DNA of 64,000 bases from Vitellaria paradoxa (GCA_019916065.1 CM034234.1:11789520-11853519); one strand, 5' to 3'. Shown: positions 10,601 through 23,153, counted from the stretch's first letter. Numbers and translations are program-made. The notes: a model not told the origin generated them from the sequence alone.

Positions 10601-12702
10601 TAGCTTTTTTCTTAGTGGCTTTTAACATCCTATAATATTTCTTGGCAGAGAGACGTGCAAGAAGAAAACTTACTTGGACACAACGCATAGCAGCTGCTAC
10701 AGGGGTGGCAAAGGGCATCCAATTTCTGCATACAGGAATTGTTCCCAGTGTCATTTCAAATAATTTGAAAATAACAGATGTTTTACTGGATCGGAACCTT
10801 GTTGCAAAGATTAGAACTTACAACCTACCATTTTTAGCCGAGAATATGGGGAAGGTACACGAAGGAGAAATCTTCTTCTTCTTCTTCTTTTTCTTTTCTT
10901 CTTCTTCTTCTTTTTAAAACTTACAACTGCCTTTTAATCCTGCAAGAAATATCATTTGATATTTGCTTCTCTTTTAATGTCCCAGGTTGGTATTCAAATT
11001 TCATGTGCAGAATCCAAAGAGCTTAATAATGCAAGGTTTGTAATAAGAATCTAACAGGGTCATGTCAATTTTTAGAATTTCAAAGCCAAGGCATTTAAAG
11101 GTTTGATGGTATCTTATTTTTCGTGTTATAAGCACCTTGTTCTACTATGCTTTTTGATGGGGACATTTGAACTATTATTTTACTATTATTTCGTCTTGGT
11201 CTCTCAAGAAAATGGAAACTTTTTCCCCCCTGCAATCCTTTCATGGAAAATATATATATATATATATATATTGGCTTCACTTCAAACCCCCCTCCATTTT
11301 GAAGTTATATCCACTTTGATTTCGAGTTCTCAAAAGAACATATGGAACATATGGATATGTGTATATTTTTATCCTAGTGGAGTGGCACATTCTTTCCCTA
11401 TAGCTGCTTTGCTTTTGACTCTGTTTCTCTGCAGGGTGAAACATGACAAGTCTGACATTTATGACTTTGGAGTTATATTGCTAGAAATCATTACGGCAAG
11501 GCCAGTCAACTCAAGGAATGAGGTGGATGTTCTAAGACATCAAGTAGGATTTCTGTTCTTTTCTTTTGAGTCTCTTTTCCAATTTAGTCTTTCTAACAGT
11601 CTAGAAATTATGAATTGTAACACTGCACTAAGATTCCTTGGAAAATGCTGTTTTATCAAAAAAAAAAGGAACTCTTTTAAAAAGTACAATCGAAACAATA
11701 TGGCAATTGCAATGTTGTCATCAAAGTATATTTTATGAGTTTTTTGCTTTGAGGTGGTAGGCTCATATTTTTTTCACATTAGTGAGGCAAAAATAAATAA
11801 ATCTAGTAGTATAACATTACCCGATTCCTTGAGGTTTGTGATCCTTCATTCAGAGTTACATTTGTACGTTTGGTTGGCAATGAGAATGAGGTGAGTTTGA
11901 GGGGGTGGATGGAGTGGTTAAAAAAAAAAATAATCATGTTTGATATGCATGGAGAATGAGCTTGAGGGTGAGAGTGGTGTATATTCAGTAGAATAAAATG
12001 TAATGAAAATATAGATAAATGCCGATATTACCCTTATATAAAAAAAAAAGAAAGAAAGAAAAAAAAAAAAAAAAAAAAGCAAGCATTCTAGCAAGCAATA
12101 AAAATGAGTTTGATTTCATAAATGGTCCACCAATAGTGATTAACAAGTAGTTCTCATAGTTTTCTGGAGAGAATGGGTTTTTTTCTCCCATAGGTAGGAT
12201 AAAATTAAGGTGGAATGAACACAGCATCTCACCCTTCAAAAGTACAACTAAATAAGAGAATAGAATGTTCATGCTCATTCCACCCTTATTCTGCCCAAGG
12301 AAGTAACTTAATAAGGGAGAATAGTCAAGGTAGTAATTTTTTTTTCCCTTTCCTTTTTTTATTTTTTTTTTGGGATGGGGCTGTGGTTGATGCATGAATA
12401 ATTGGTAACCATTTTCTATCAACAATGTGCAGTTACAAAGGATCATAACAGCCGACAATGCAGCTAGAAAGAGCCTAGTTGATCGAGCGATTCACAATGC
12501 ATATTCAGACGAGTCACTGAAGACGATGATGGAAATCTGCATCAGATGTCTGCATGAGGATCCGGAAGATAGGCCTTCCATTGAGGATGTGTTATGGAAC
12601 TTGCAGTTTGCTGCACAGGTTGAGGAAGCGTGGCAAAGAGACTCCCAGAGCAGCAGCGGAGGCGGGTCTCCCGTCTCCCATTTCCGATTCCCACGCCAAT
12701 AG
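7626..12702 (+). CDS. LRR receptor-like inactive protein kinase (At3g03770 type)
   Basis: Seven exons join in frame: 7626-8955, 9254-9387, 10258-10501, 10649-10854, 10986-11035, 11435-11543, 12433-12702. Together they are 2343 bp, 780 residues. Residues 1-22 form a signal peptide. A Cys-bounded cap and about ten leucine-rich repeats follow (about 90-350), then a transmembrane helix near 386-410. A kinase-like domain starts after TFSVEELEEATNNFD. It keeps the lysine of IAIKCLK (about 503), but the glycine loop reads GEGSHGQ, the HRD catalytic loop is replaced (HTGIVPSVISNN, about 597-608), and DFG is replaced by TYN near 627. It is therefore a pseudokinase, presumably acting at the plasma membrane as a non-catalytic receptor or scaffold. 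Ligand and partners are unknown. The 2.3-2.8 kb Arabidopsis relatives are called probably inactive kinases for the same reason. Introns 2 and 6 hold AT-rich filler. Confidence 0.93.
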
Positions 12703-14758
12703 TCACTTCATTACACAGCTATTAAAACATAGTACAGAAGAGACGTGGGAACTGGAGGAAGAGGATGCGGAGTTATTGTAATACAAGGCAAGACGTTGAT
12801 TTTTCTTTCTTTCTTTCTTTCTTTGTATTTGTGTGTGCATTGTGTGTGTTTTGTGTGCATATCAATCAGTGCTGCGAGGATGGATAGCAAATTGTCTTAT
12901 CCTCTACTGAGCATTGATTCCTAGCTGTTGAACTTTTCTGATAAGTCAGAAGTCGTAGAACACGTATGTGCAATTGTCTTCGCGTAACTTTTTTCCACTT
13001 TTAAGCTTCCAAGTTCGATAGCAGATCCGGGACTTAATGTTTGGGAGCCTGAGGCTGAAAAATTATGAACAAAATGGTTATTATGAATTTTGAGAAAAAG
13101 AATTGCAAGGGGCAAAGCTTAAAGAATATTCAAAATTTTTACCTCAAACAATATGACAAATCCGTCATTAGTCAGGTTAGATGCGCTGCTCCCATCAACA
13201 AAATATGTGATTGTAGAGGGACTGACATCTTGGCCATTTCATTGATGGAAAATTACTTCATGTTACTCCAGTGATGATAATGTTGCAATTAACTCTGTTT
13301 CACCACTTTCCTTTCGTCCCCTTCTTTGGTGGGTTGTCTTTATGTCATTGGAATATGAAACTACTGATAAATTTGACTGCTTGTGTATATTTTAGTTTTT
13401 CTTATTTTATTACTCTTTCTTTTTCCTATTTTAAGCACTGTATATATATTTTCTCTTCCTACAAGATAATTATTTTGATACAACTACATTAAAAATGAAA
13501 ATCAACAATACCATTTGAATTTCAAAAATTTACATTTATATCTTTTTGTATTTAAAATAAAGTGAAGTTTTGAATGGCATGAAATTGTAGTAAGATGAAA
13601 ATACTCAATCAAAATCGGATTGAGTTAGAAGTGTAAGTACAAAATATTAACGATGATCAAAGTATTTTTTGAAATTATTAACCCTCTATTTGTATCAATG
13701 AAAAATATTTTTGAAGTTCTCATATTTTAAGAACATTTCATAAAATATTAGTAAAATAATATTTCAAAAAACATTTTTACACTTGAACATGGTCAAATAT
13801 GTTGTTCTTGATGAAATTTATAATTTTTCTTCATTAAATTTGAAATACAAGGGGGTCTAAAAAGCTTGATTTCATCATTCATCGTGCAAGCATTTTGATA
13901 TATATATATATATAAACTGATTAGACTAGCATTTTACCAATTTAAAAATGCTGTTTGAAATATTATTTTACCTAAATGAAAACACTATCTTGTATAGCAT
14001 TTTTCTTTAACATACCCCAAATTAATTGAAGAGCATCAATATTATCTTAAATACTACATTACATAACGGCATTAAAAAAAAAAATCTTATAATAGCAATT
14101 ACCTCCTCTAAAACTAGTGTCAATTTTATTTTATTTTCATTTATTTATTAATTTATTTTTCAGAGGTAGGGAAATAGAAGTGATATACGAAAGTAAAATT
14201 TCTACCTTCAAATCGTACATTTTCTTTTTACTTGGTGTTGGATGACCCCCACAAGGAAAAATGATTTCCTTGACATTATCCTTTTACACCAAACAAAACC
14301 CAAACCCAGAAATTAGAGAACAACCAGCCAAGGGAGTCTCCCTAACACACTACTTGTCACCAAAAAACTAACCAAGCAGCAAATAAATAACTCCTGGGAA
14401 CAACAGTTCATGAAAATCAAATACCCTGTTGAAAGCATTACATTAAAATGCTCTTCCTGATTTCTCCCAAGCAAAAAGTATCAATAATGGGTACAAGACA
14501 TCACAACACTTCGTATACACATGCTTTAAGGCTCGGATAAACCGGATAAAAGAAACGTGCTGCCGGAAAAATCGGGAGTCGGAACTCACTGAGTTCAAAA
14601 GTAGAAATCAAATCCTTGAACAATCAACTGTCTAAAAAGCAATGCACACAGAGCATATTATACTTGGTACACATGTGGAGAAGCCACTGTGCCAATACTA
14701 CTACTATTTTTTTTTTTTTTCTGGCGCAATAGATGCAGTTGATGCTTTTTCTCGGGTG
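12703..14758. other. Intergenic between convergent LRR-RLK and UBC2 genes
   Basis: This is the 3' flank of both genes. It contains a TTTC run at about 12807-12825, AT-rich sequence and a TA repeat near 13900. No additional gene or bounded transposon was recognised. Confidence 0.6.
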
Positions 14759-17700
14759 TCAGTCAGCTGTCCAGCTGTGCTCCACTATTTCGCGCACTCT
14801 TCTGTTGTATTCTCGCTTGTTTTCGCTGAACATTCGCGCTGCTTCGGAATTTGCAGGCGAATTTGGGTTTGGATCACACAGCAGTGACTAGAGAAAACAA
14901 ACCAAATACGTGTTATTTTCCATAACAGCAAGGACCACAAAGGCAAACTTGCCCACTAGAAAGAACAAGGTCAAATCACAATCACTCTTGTACGGAAAAA
15001 TTAAGCAGACCACAAAAATTATCAAGCTAAGGTCGTTTTAACAGTTTGGAAGATCCAATAGATGAACAAATTTGTAGCATGTTCCAAAGCTCACAGATGC
15101 AGGTAGAAGACCGAGGAGACATTCAAACTGAAATGACAACTCTGTTTAACCAGCTTGCTTAAATTAATGAATTTGAAATCACATATAATGCAAGACACCC
15201 ATGTTCAGCAGCATCATGCCAAGATTATGGGAAGTGTTTCACGCTACAATGATGCTGCAGTTTGCATCAAAGGGATGTAGTCCAAATGGTAATGAATAAT
15301 AATAAGGAGACCCTTGGATAAGTCAATAATTTAAATGCATAACTAAAATGTTTTTTCAACAATTTGACATTTTATGTGATTAGAAAGGTAGCAAATGAAA
15401 AATTGGTAACCCAAAAAGAGATAACATGTTGATCAATAGACTGCACAAGATGTTTGCCAATCAACTCAAGAATCTCGAAACAGAAAGGATCTATATTCCA
15501 GTATTAATTTTGACGGATTGATGAAAGAATCTTGGGATGTCTCTCTTGTCTAAGTGTTTCTACATCCATAACAATTTGACAACTCTATTACCAAATCCAT
15601 GCCTCATGTCCCAGTATCAATATGGACTTCTACACCAGTTTAAAATCAAGCCCCTATAACCTTAAGGCTTTCAATTGCAACACACAAACATCGACACACA
15701 AAGAAGAATAAAGAGAACTGAGAACCACATAGGTAACTTGGAACAAGCCATTTATAACTGTAAGAAAAATCCTCTAATAAGAGGCAATTTGTTCTGGACT
15801 TTTTTGCCAATTATTTCACGCAGTTTGACAAGAAAAAACAAAATATGTACAGGTGTTAGATGGGCTTGCCAAATTAAGACCACAAATGTGTCGCTGATTA
15901 AAGACTCCTAATGCAGCTAGCACATTTATACTCTCTGTTTGTGTTCGTAACTTTTAGCAATTTTTTGCCAATTTTTAGAAAAGTTACCAAAAATTGCAAA
16001 AAATGGTATGCCAAATGAGCTCCAAATCAACTAGTTATGTTACAGCTACAAATAATGCAAAGCAGGTCACTATCCCAAGCATCTCAAATGCCAAGCATGA
16101 CAGAGGGATTCTTAGGCAAAATGGCATGTCGATATACACACACACACATTTATATATATATATATATATAATTTTTTGGTGGTGTTGTAACATTATTATT
16201 ATTATTATTTTTTTTTTTTTTTTTTTTTTACGCTTTACTTGTATGTGGTCGTAAGATGGCTTCAAGTAAGACCAAGACCAAAACAATGTTGCCTTTGATG
16301 TAATGCATGCTTAAATAGGCACACATGATTTTGATTGAGTACTAACACAAATTATGATTGTGTACCCCAGCAACTGAGATGCCAACAAAAATGTATGATT
16401 ATATACACTAGCTTTTGAGATGGATCTTCAGGCTGTATCCATAGTTCTTTGCTTAATGGAATAGTCCTGTCCAGAGTTGTGTTAACAAATGGTACAGGGC
16501 AGCATCACTATAATCCACCTTTTAATCCCGTTCGAATTAAATGCAACAAAAAACGATGCCCATAACTATTAGTCCTTGACTCCTCAGATAAGGTCTCTAG
16601 GGACTAGTAATCTTTGAGTCACTTGCATGGTTCAAAGTATTGGCCGAGACAACCGATATCTCGGTGTCTCGGCCCGGTATCATGACTAGCCACGCCAAAA
16701 TCTCAGCCCGAGTTGATACTGATCACCAAAACTGTGTAAATCACCTTCTCACAGCTGAGATCATCCGAGATATTGGCGATACTCTGAGATGTGGAGAAAT
16801 CATGGCAATATCTTGGTCAAAGCAGACTTGTTGAAGTGAGATAAGTATAGGGCTCTCAGAAAAGTGAAACCTTATCAGGAAAGTGTAGAGCTCTCTGAGA
16901 AGGCTACCCAAGATTAAAGTAGAGAGATGGAGAGAGAGAGTCCTACCGGGAAAGGGGGAGAAGCCTTCTGAAATTTCAAATCCAACTTGTAAAGGCCTCG
17001 TTTTGATTCCAAACATAAGAATTGGTGGGAATGCTCACCAAATGAAATCAAATCCCCCCTTTCCAAAGAGTGTGTTAAGGTGGTAACTCGAGGACAAGGT
17101 TGCTGGATTGAACCAAACCACCATCGAATAGTTCTCTCCTTAATTCTCTTGCTACTTATGTTTACTTTAATTGTTGTAGTTGCTTTGTCAATGGCATATT
17201 TATTTATCATTATTCAGATTGTTTACAATTGCATTTTAGAAAACCCAATTCACTCCTCTCTAACTTTGTCTGTAGGGTAACAAAACTAACCATGCCTGAC
17301 ATGTAATTTTTCCTCTCCCTTGAAGAAGGCATAAACAAAACTAAGAGGACACTTACTATAGTTCTTAAAAAACAAAAATCATACCTGAATAGAAGTGAGT
17401 ATTGCTGCAACATCGTATATGGGGCTCCACTGATTCTGTAAGATATCCAAGCAAATACTCCCATCCGCATAGACTGACATGTCCAGAGGCACATGGTCAG
17501 ATAAATGATATACCCACAAAAGTTCAGAAAGCACAAAATATGGATTGCTATAGACCAGGATCATGACAAAAAATTGTTATTTGACTCAAGACCAGCAATA
17601 AGATACATAAATAGGATCTCTGCATACTGTTTGGGTGGAACATCCGGGAGACAAATCGAACTGTTGGTGGCTTGTTTGGGTAATCTTCTGTGAATTGCAA

Positions 17701-20648
17701 AGTAAGCTTAAAAGTACCTGCATTCATACAAGTACATTGATGCTCAAAGAAAAGAAAAATGAAAAAAAAAAAAAAAAGGAATCTGAGCAAAAATATAACG
17801 CTAAAAGAATATATAGACAAAATCACCAATAAATTTAAAACTATTTTACTTGTTCAGCATAACAGGGCATAGCTAAGCTATGTATCTTTCTTGAATGTAG
17901 TTTACACATTCAAGGAATTAAGGCTCCGTTTGGGGCACAAAAATTTACCGAAATCCATCAATTTTAACTAATTTTTTGTACTTTCTTCCAATTAAATTTC
18001 TCCACATATCACCTTTATGTCACATCTTTATACTTTTATTATACTTTTTTGCCAACTTTTTTGTCAACCAAACACCTCTTAAGAGTAATCAATATGGCAC
18101 AGTACAATTAGGCCAGCAAAGGAACCGATCAAATTACCGGGATGCTCGAGCTTTTCTAGGTGGAAAAGAAGCTGTTCAACCTCAGCTGAAGCTCAAATCA
18201 AGCACACAACTTTTTGTTTTTGCCTCGGTTCAAAGAAAATCACAAGAAGCTGTGGCTTGAATAACATGTCACAATTTAACTAAAAGGCTAAGTTAAATCT
18301 AGTTGTCAAGCAATCATTTACATGTTGCATGAAATTTAGATCTAAAACAACAATGAAAACGTGGGTGGGTTTGATAAGTTGGAAAGCAAGGTCATATAAA
18401 ACAATGAATTGGAATATGCCTTGTGTATTTACTATTTCACACTATTCCATTATGGTACAACACATGCCAATCAATGGAATAATAAATGCCAACCAATCAA
18501 TGTTCATAAGCATATCTAGTTGAGATTATGTTCAATCAGGTTGGGTGTGTTCGGCAAACAAGAAAACTTTTATAAACATTTTTGTTACCTTCTGTTACAA
18601 TACTTCTCAAAATTTTTTTTTGGGGGGGGGGGGGGGCTACAATTTTAACTTTTATTGATAAGGAAAAAAAGAGTCATAAAGGGAATGCCATTACAAAGCC
18701 CAAAAAATTAACAAAGCAAACCCTCCACAAAATATATAAGGGACACTACATTAGGATCTAAACCCCCCTTTCACCCAGCTATACAACTGGGACAAAAAAA
18801 AAATTACTCTCGATCTGTAAGGAGGCATCTCTACATCTTGAAACACTCAACAATTTCTCTCTCCAAACCAACCATAATACAAAAGAAAGCCATTTGACAT
18901 GCTTTCCTAAACCTTTTCCTCAACCTGGATCCTCACCACGCATTAAACGGACTCTTCATCTCTTTTGGGAAGACCTATTGGAACCTAAACCTGGAAAACA
19001 GAAGGTCCTATTGCTCTTTAGTCATTCAACGTGGATAAACATATGGCCAATATGCAAGTGATACAATATACATTTTCTACAAGGTCCCAATTCTGCCTAT
19101 CATGGTTGTTCACACTTTGCACTTGAATCTATGTCAATTTTTGCCATCTATGTTTTCTAATTCTTCTTCATTTTGCCTGAGGTCATACAATTCAAGGTTG
19201 TTTCTAGTAAGTACCACAACATACTCATGAATTGCAACATTTGTGTTAGAGTTCACAATGGTCTCAGAAATCTCTTATCTTTTCTTTGTTCTTTATAAAC
19301 TCATAAATATCAGTGGTCAATATATATATATATATATATATATATGAAAACAAGATTGTTCCATGTATTAATTGAAAATATAAGCAAACTATTAATGTAT
19401 AATCAAAACAAACCATAGCTATTAATAAGAACAAACATGTACACGAGATGCCAAACATGATATGGATGTGGAAAATGGGCACTATGATTTTGAAAATAAA
19501 TAAGAATATGAACATGGCTAGAATTTGGGGAAAAAGTTATATAATTTTATTATCAATATGTCATCAAACCACTTACCAAAAAAAAAAAATTGTACGCAAA
19601 CCACCAAGAGTGTTGAAATCATAACTCCAATTCAACATTTTGATGTACAAATCAAAAATTATTACATGTACAAAGGAACAACATATGAGAAAATATAACA
19701 CCTCCAAAAATTTTATAAGATAATATAATAAACAAGTTATATTTAGTCCATTCATGTCTGAGGAAAAAAATATTATAAAAAAATGTGACATATCCTAATA
19801 TCCGGCATGTGCCCCAGTTGGACACAATTACTATTCATTTTGGAGTGTTTGTGCGTCATAACCTAGATAAATCCTTACGTGTGGAAAGCCACAAGCACAA
19901 ATTAACAATGGAAAACTTCCATAAGAATAAACTTGCTCATAAAATTAAAATACAATAACAAAAAAAGGGCCACATGGTGAATATGGTTAAAGTAACAGAG
20001 AGAGAGAGAGAGAGAGAACAAAATTTCTTAAAGCTCAAAATATTTTCTTTCCTCTAAAATAGAAAAAGTTATATTTGTACTGATAAAAAGAAAAACAGAA
20101 TGCACAAAACAAACATCATCATGAATAACAATAACTTGTAGAACCATCAGACAAACTCAAATAACAAACAACCACAACAATGACTAGCAAAACCCAGAAA
20201 TCACTAGCAATCAACAACCCCGATCAACGCATAGTTCAAAAACCCACATAATTGACGCGACAGCATATAATTCTTATGACATATGAATAAAACCAATATT
20301 CACCCAATATAATTGAAAGCAAAAAGCTAACCAACCAATCGAATCCGAATTATAGAAATTGGGGGAAACAAAGGGCATAAATGACTAACCTCCATCCCAA
20401 GGAGTATCGTCAGGTCTACAAATCAAAAACACAAAACAAATCAAAATCGGCAGATACAGAGAGACAATCGGAGACGTAAGTATATAAATTATAAGGGTAT
20501 TTGTGCGTATGTGTTTTATATACCCAAAAATCACAGCGTTCCACAACATGATGTTGTTGTCCTGAGGGGCACCACTGATCCCGGCGGGCGGATCCTGCTG
20601 CAACCTCTTGAAATCCCTCATCAGCCTCTTCCTCGCCGGCGTCGACAT
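14759..20648 (-). CDS. UBC2: Ubiquitin-conjugating enzyme E2, RAD6/UBC2 type
   Basis: Five exons on the minus strand: 20524-20648, 20390-20415, 17628-17717, 17385-17473, 14759-14887. They total 459 bp, 152 residues, the exact family length. It begins [20 protein letters not shown] and contains the E2 core with the HPN motif (about 78-80) and the active-site cysteine at 88 in GSICLDIL. The C-terminus ends in SWTAD. RAD6-class E2s monoubiquitinate histone H2B with HUB-type E3 ligases and act in DNA damage tolerance. The last exon reads [21 protein letters not shown], with F, N, I and H at positions that are often Y, S, V and Q in Arabidopsis UBC1/2. These are conservative changes and the gene looks functional. 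Introns 3 (2.7 kb) and 4 (2.5 kb) are expanded by repeats; intron 3 carries a MITE and a LINE remnant. The 5' leader has a CT-rich tract. Confidence 0.96.
16134..16229. repeat. Compound microsatellite (CA)n(TA)n ... (ATT)n(T)n
   Basis: Successive CA, TA, ATT and T runs within UBC2 intron 4. Likely hypervariable in length. Confidence 0.85.
17921..18078. mobile_element. Small MITE, copy 1 of a 146-158 bp family
   Basis: AGGCTCCGTTTGG at the left and CCAAACACCTC at the right, flanked by TTA (17918-17920 and 18079-18081). The interior 'aactaattttttgtac' followed by 'ttccaattaaattt' and 'catatcacctttat' is shared with elements at 55385-55540 and 56640-56785. It lies within UBC2 intron 3. Confidence 0.75.
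18601..19110 (-). mobile_element. Probable 5'-truncated LINE 3' remnant in UBC2 intron 3
   Basis: On the minus strand a broken frame contains [17 protein letters not shown] and a following [10 protein letters not shown] stretch. This resembles the C-terminal part of plant LINE ORF2 proteins (the WKERNRR..F.. region) and is followed by a 3' end and a homopolymer. It has several stop codons and no reverse transcriptase core. No target duplication was identified. The assignment rests on remembered family patterns, so it is tentative. Confidence 0.4.
18622..18636. repeat. Poly(G) run of 15
   Basis: A T-run directly followed by 15 G (15 C on the transcribed strand). This is rare in so AT-rich a region and is a possible sequencing-length artefact or the tail junction of the adjacent LINE-like remnant. 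Confidence 0.8.
19319..19345. repeat. (TA)n microsatellite
   Basis: An uninterrupted TA dinucleotide run in UBC2 intron 3. Confidence 0.9.
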
Positions 20649-20718
20649 TTTTTGCGCGCAACACTTTGTCCTCCGATGTCTTCAACGACCAGTGCCCCTA
20701 TATGCGTACGCGTGTGTG

Positions 20719-20747
<29 letters not shown>
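20719..20747. repeat. (GA)n / (CT)n tract in the UBC2 5' leader
   Basis: About 14 GA units, 70-100 bp upstream of the UBC2 start codon. On the transcribed strand this is a CT-rich leader, a common feature of plant 5' UTRs. Confidence 0.85.
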
Positions 20748-20750
<3 letters not shown>

Positions 20751-21406
20751 GGAGAATCTAAGAAAGAAAGAGAGAGAAGGGATGGAAGGAGGCTTTCTGG
20801 GGTGTTTCTTCAACAGGTCAAGCGCGTCCACGCCTTTATGCTGCGCGTCGCTATTGAATGATTGAAGGTTTCGCAGAGAGTCTGTTTGTAGCGCACTATA
20901 AGGCCATATGTAATCGGTGGATGAGAGGGGCGCATTGGGGGAGCAGTCCGTGGGACCCACTTATGTAGAGTGTTTGTTTGGTTTTTTGTTTACTCCGTGG
21001 GCCCCACGGATGGGATTGGCAGTCCGGCAAATGGCCGGATGAGCAATCCAGGCTCAATTGTGGCATTATTAATACCCTACTTTCAAATTTGTTTCTCCTC
21101 AAGATATAAAAGTTTAAAATTATTCTCTATCATATTACATATCAAATCATATCGTTTATCTTACTTTATATCTCACCAACCAAATATTAAAAAATTAATC
21201 CCACATAAAAAATTAATTCTATTTTTTATTCAATCCCATATGTTATTTATAGTATTATTTATCCCTTATCATCCAATCTCATCAAACAAACATGGCCTAA
21301 ATTATTTTAAATTATTTCATTTTATTTAATCTTTTTAACACCTATAGGCTCCCAAAGCATTAAAAAAATTAAAATTTTTATTTAATGCTTAAAAAGGTCA
21401 CAATAA

Positions 21407-21714
21407 GGGCATGTTTGGAGGTTCAAAAACTAATAAAAAAGTACCAAAAGTTACATTTTATAATTTTTGGTGCGTTTGGTAGAATCACAATTTTTTTCGC
21501 TTTTTTAATTTACTACAATAAAAAATAAAATAAAAGATTATCACTTTTTTGATTTGTTACAGTAGAAAATTTAACCAAACACTAAAAGTTATAAAAAAAA
21601 TGTTAAAAAATACACTTTATTTCATGAAACACACAAAAAATATAACTAAAAAAACATAAAAAATTATCAAAAATTTCACTTTTTTTTCTTATTTTTTAAC
21701 CTCCAAACGGCCCC
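21407..21714. mobile_element. PIF/Harbinger-like MITE, 308 bp
   Basis: Left terminus GGGCATGTTTGGAGGTT; the right terminus, reverse complemented, is GGGGCCGTTTGGAGGTT. TAA flanks both sides (21404-21406 and 21715-21717). It is AT-rich and non-coding. Confidence 0.8.
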
Positions 21715-22170
21715 TAAAGTGACAGCGAGGCCACCAGCATTCTTGAAACAACCAATGAGAATTTTCTGGAGGATTTTTCTAAAGTTTGATAAATTACGGG
21801 ACTGTTTGGATGAAAAAAAATATAAGAATTAGTTTAAAAGTACTAAATGAATTAAAATAAATTGATAAGTTATCATAATTTTAATACTTTTTTTTTTTAA
21901 GTTCAAACGACCTGTATCTATTTGTTTGCAAACAAGCTTGGTGAGTTGCGATATGTTTAAAAAACAAAATTAAAAGAAAAAAAAAAAGGAATTTTTGGAG
22001 ACCGGTCACTATTTATGAACTTATAAGGATTTAAGTCATACTCAAAAAATTTATTTGTAAATAAGTCACACTTACAATAAAAAGACAAAAAAGGACATCA
22101 CGTGTTTTTCACCACATTTCAAAACTGTCAGTTTTATCCAAAAATATTGCACACTTCACTCATAACTTCC

Positions 22171-22410
22171 GTGACTTTCCATCTTCTTTACAAAGTGAGC
22201 AAAACCGATTTTTGGAAACAAAATCAAAATTGTTTGGAAAAAACCTAATTCCGTGACTTTTCATCTTCTTTACAAAGCAAGCAAAATCGATTTTTTGAAA
22301 CAAAATCAAAACTGTTTGGGAAAACCTAATTCCACGACTTTCTATCTTTTTTACAAAGCAAGCAAAATCGATTTTTGGAAACAAAATTAAAACTGTTTGG
22401 GAAAAACTTA
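22171..22410. repeat. Tandem repeat, about 82 bp x 3
   Basis: The phrase 'gactttccatcttcttta', with small changes, starts at 22171, 22253 and 22334, giving periods of 82 and 81 bp. Each unit continues 'caaagcaagcaaaatcga' then 'aactgtttgggaaaa'. It abuts a second array of longer units on its right. Confidence 0.85.
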
Positions 22411-22456
22411 AATCGATCATCATTCCTAAGTATATTTATTTTTTCTGATTTTGAAA

Positions 22457-23153
22457 CAGTATCGGTACTATTTTGAAGATAGCTCAAAATACTAATCAAC
22501 CCCATGGATTTCTCTTGCCCAAAACTTGTCATCTGCTTATAATTCATAGTACTGTTTTGAAAACAGTACCGATATTGTTTTAGACCGATACTGTTTTCAT
22601 ACTGCCTAAAAAATATCAATCGATATATAATACAAACCAACGATACGAGCCAATATCATCGTATTTTTTGAAAAAGTACCAATACTATTTTGAAGACAGC
22701 TCAAAACGCCGATCGACTCCATGGATTTCTCTTACCCTTAAAACTCGTCATCTGCTTATATAATTTATATTGCTATTTTGAAAATAATACCGGTACTGTT
22801 TTCATACTGCTTAAAAAACATCAATCGATACATAACACAAACTAACGATACGAGCCAACATCATCATATTTTTTAAAACAGTACCGGCACTGTTTTGAAG
22901 ATAGCTCAAAACGCCGATCGGCCCCATGGATTTCTCTTGCCCTTAAAACTCGCCATCTGCTTATAATTCATGGTGCTGTTTTGAAAACAGTACCAATAAA
23001 ACAGTGCCGATACTGTTTTGGACCGGTACTATTTTCATACTGCTTAAAAAACATCAATCGATACATAACACAAACCCACGATACGAGCCAACATCATCAT
23101 ATTTTTTGAAATAGTACCGGTACTGTTTTGAAGATAGTTCAAAACGCCAATCG
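22457..23153. repeat. Tandem repeat, about 205-235 bp x 3.3, palindrome-rich
   Basis: The anchor 'ttttgaagatagctcaaa' (allowing a few changes) starts at 22471, 22688, 22893 and 23127. Each unit carries 'ccatggatttctctt', 'atctgcttata', 'catactgcttaaaaaaca', 'atcaatcgatac' and 'acgatacgagcca'. Within units, GTACTGTTTT and AAAACAGTAC arms occur head to head with a single-base centre (22549-22569, repeated near 22973-22993). The GGTACTGTTTT motif also recurs on both strands between them. No coding frame runs through it. Confidence 0.85.
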
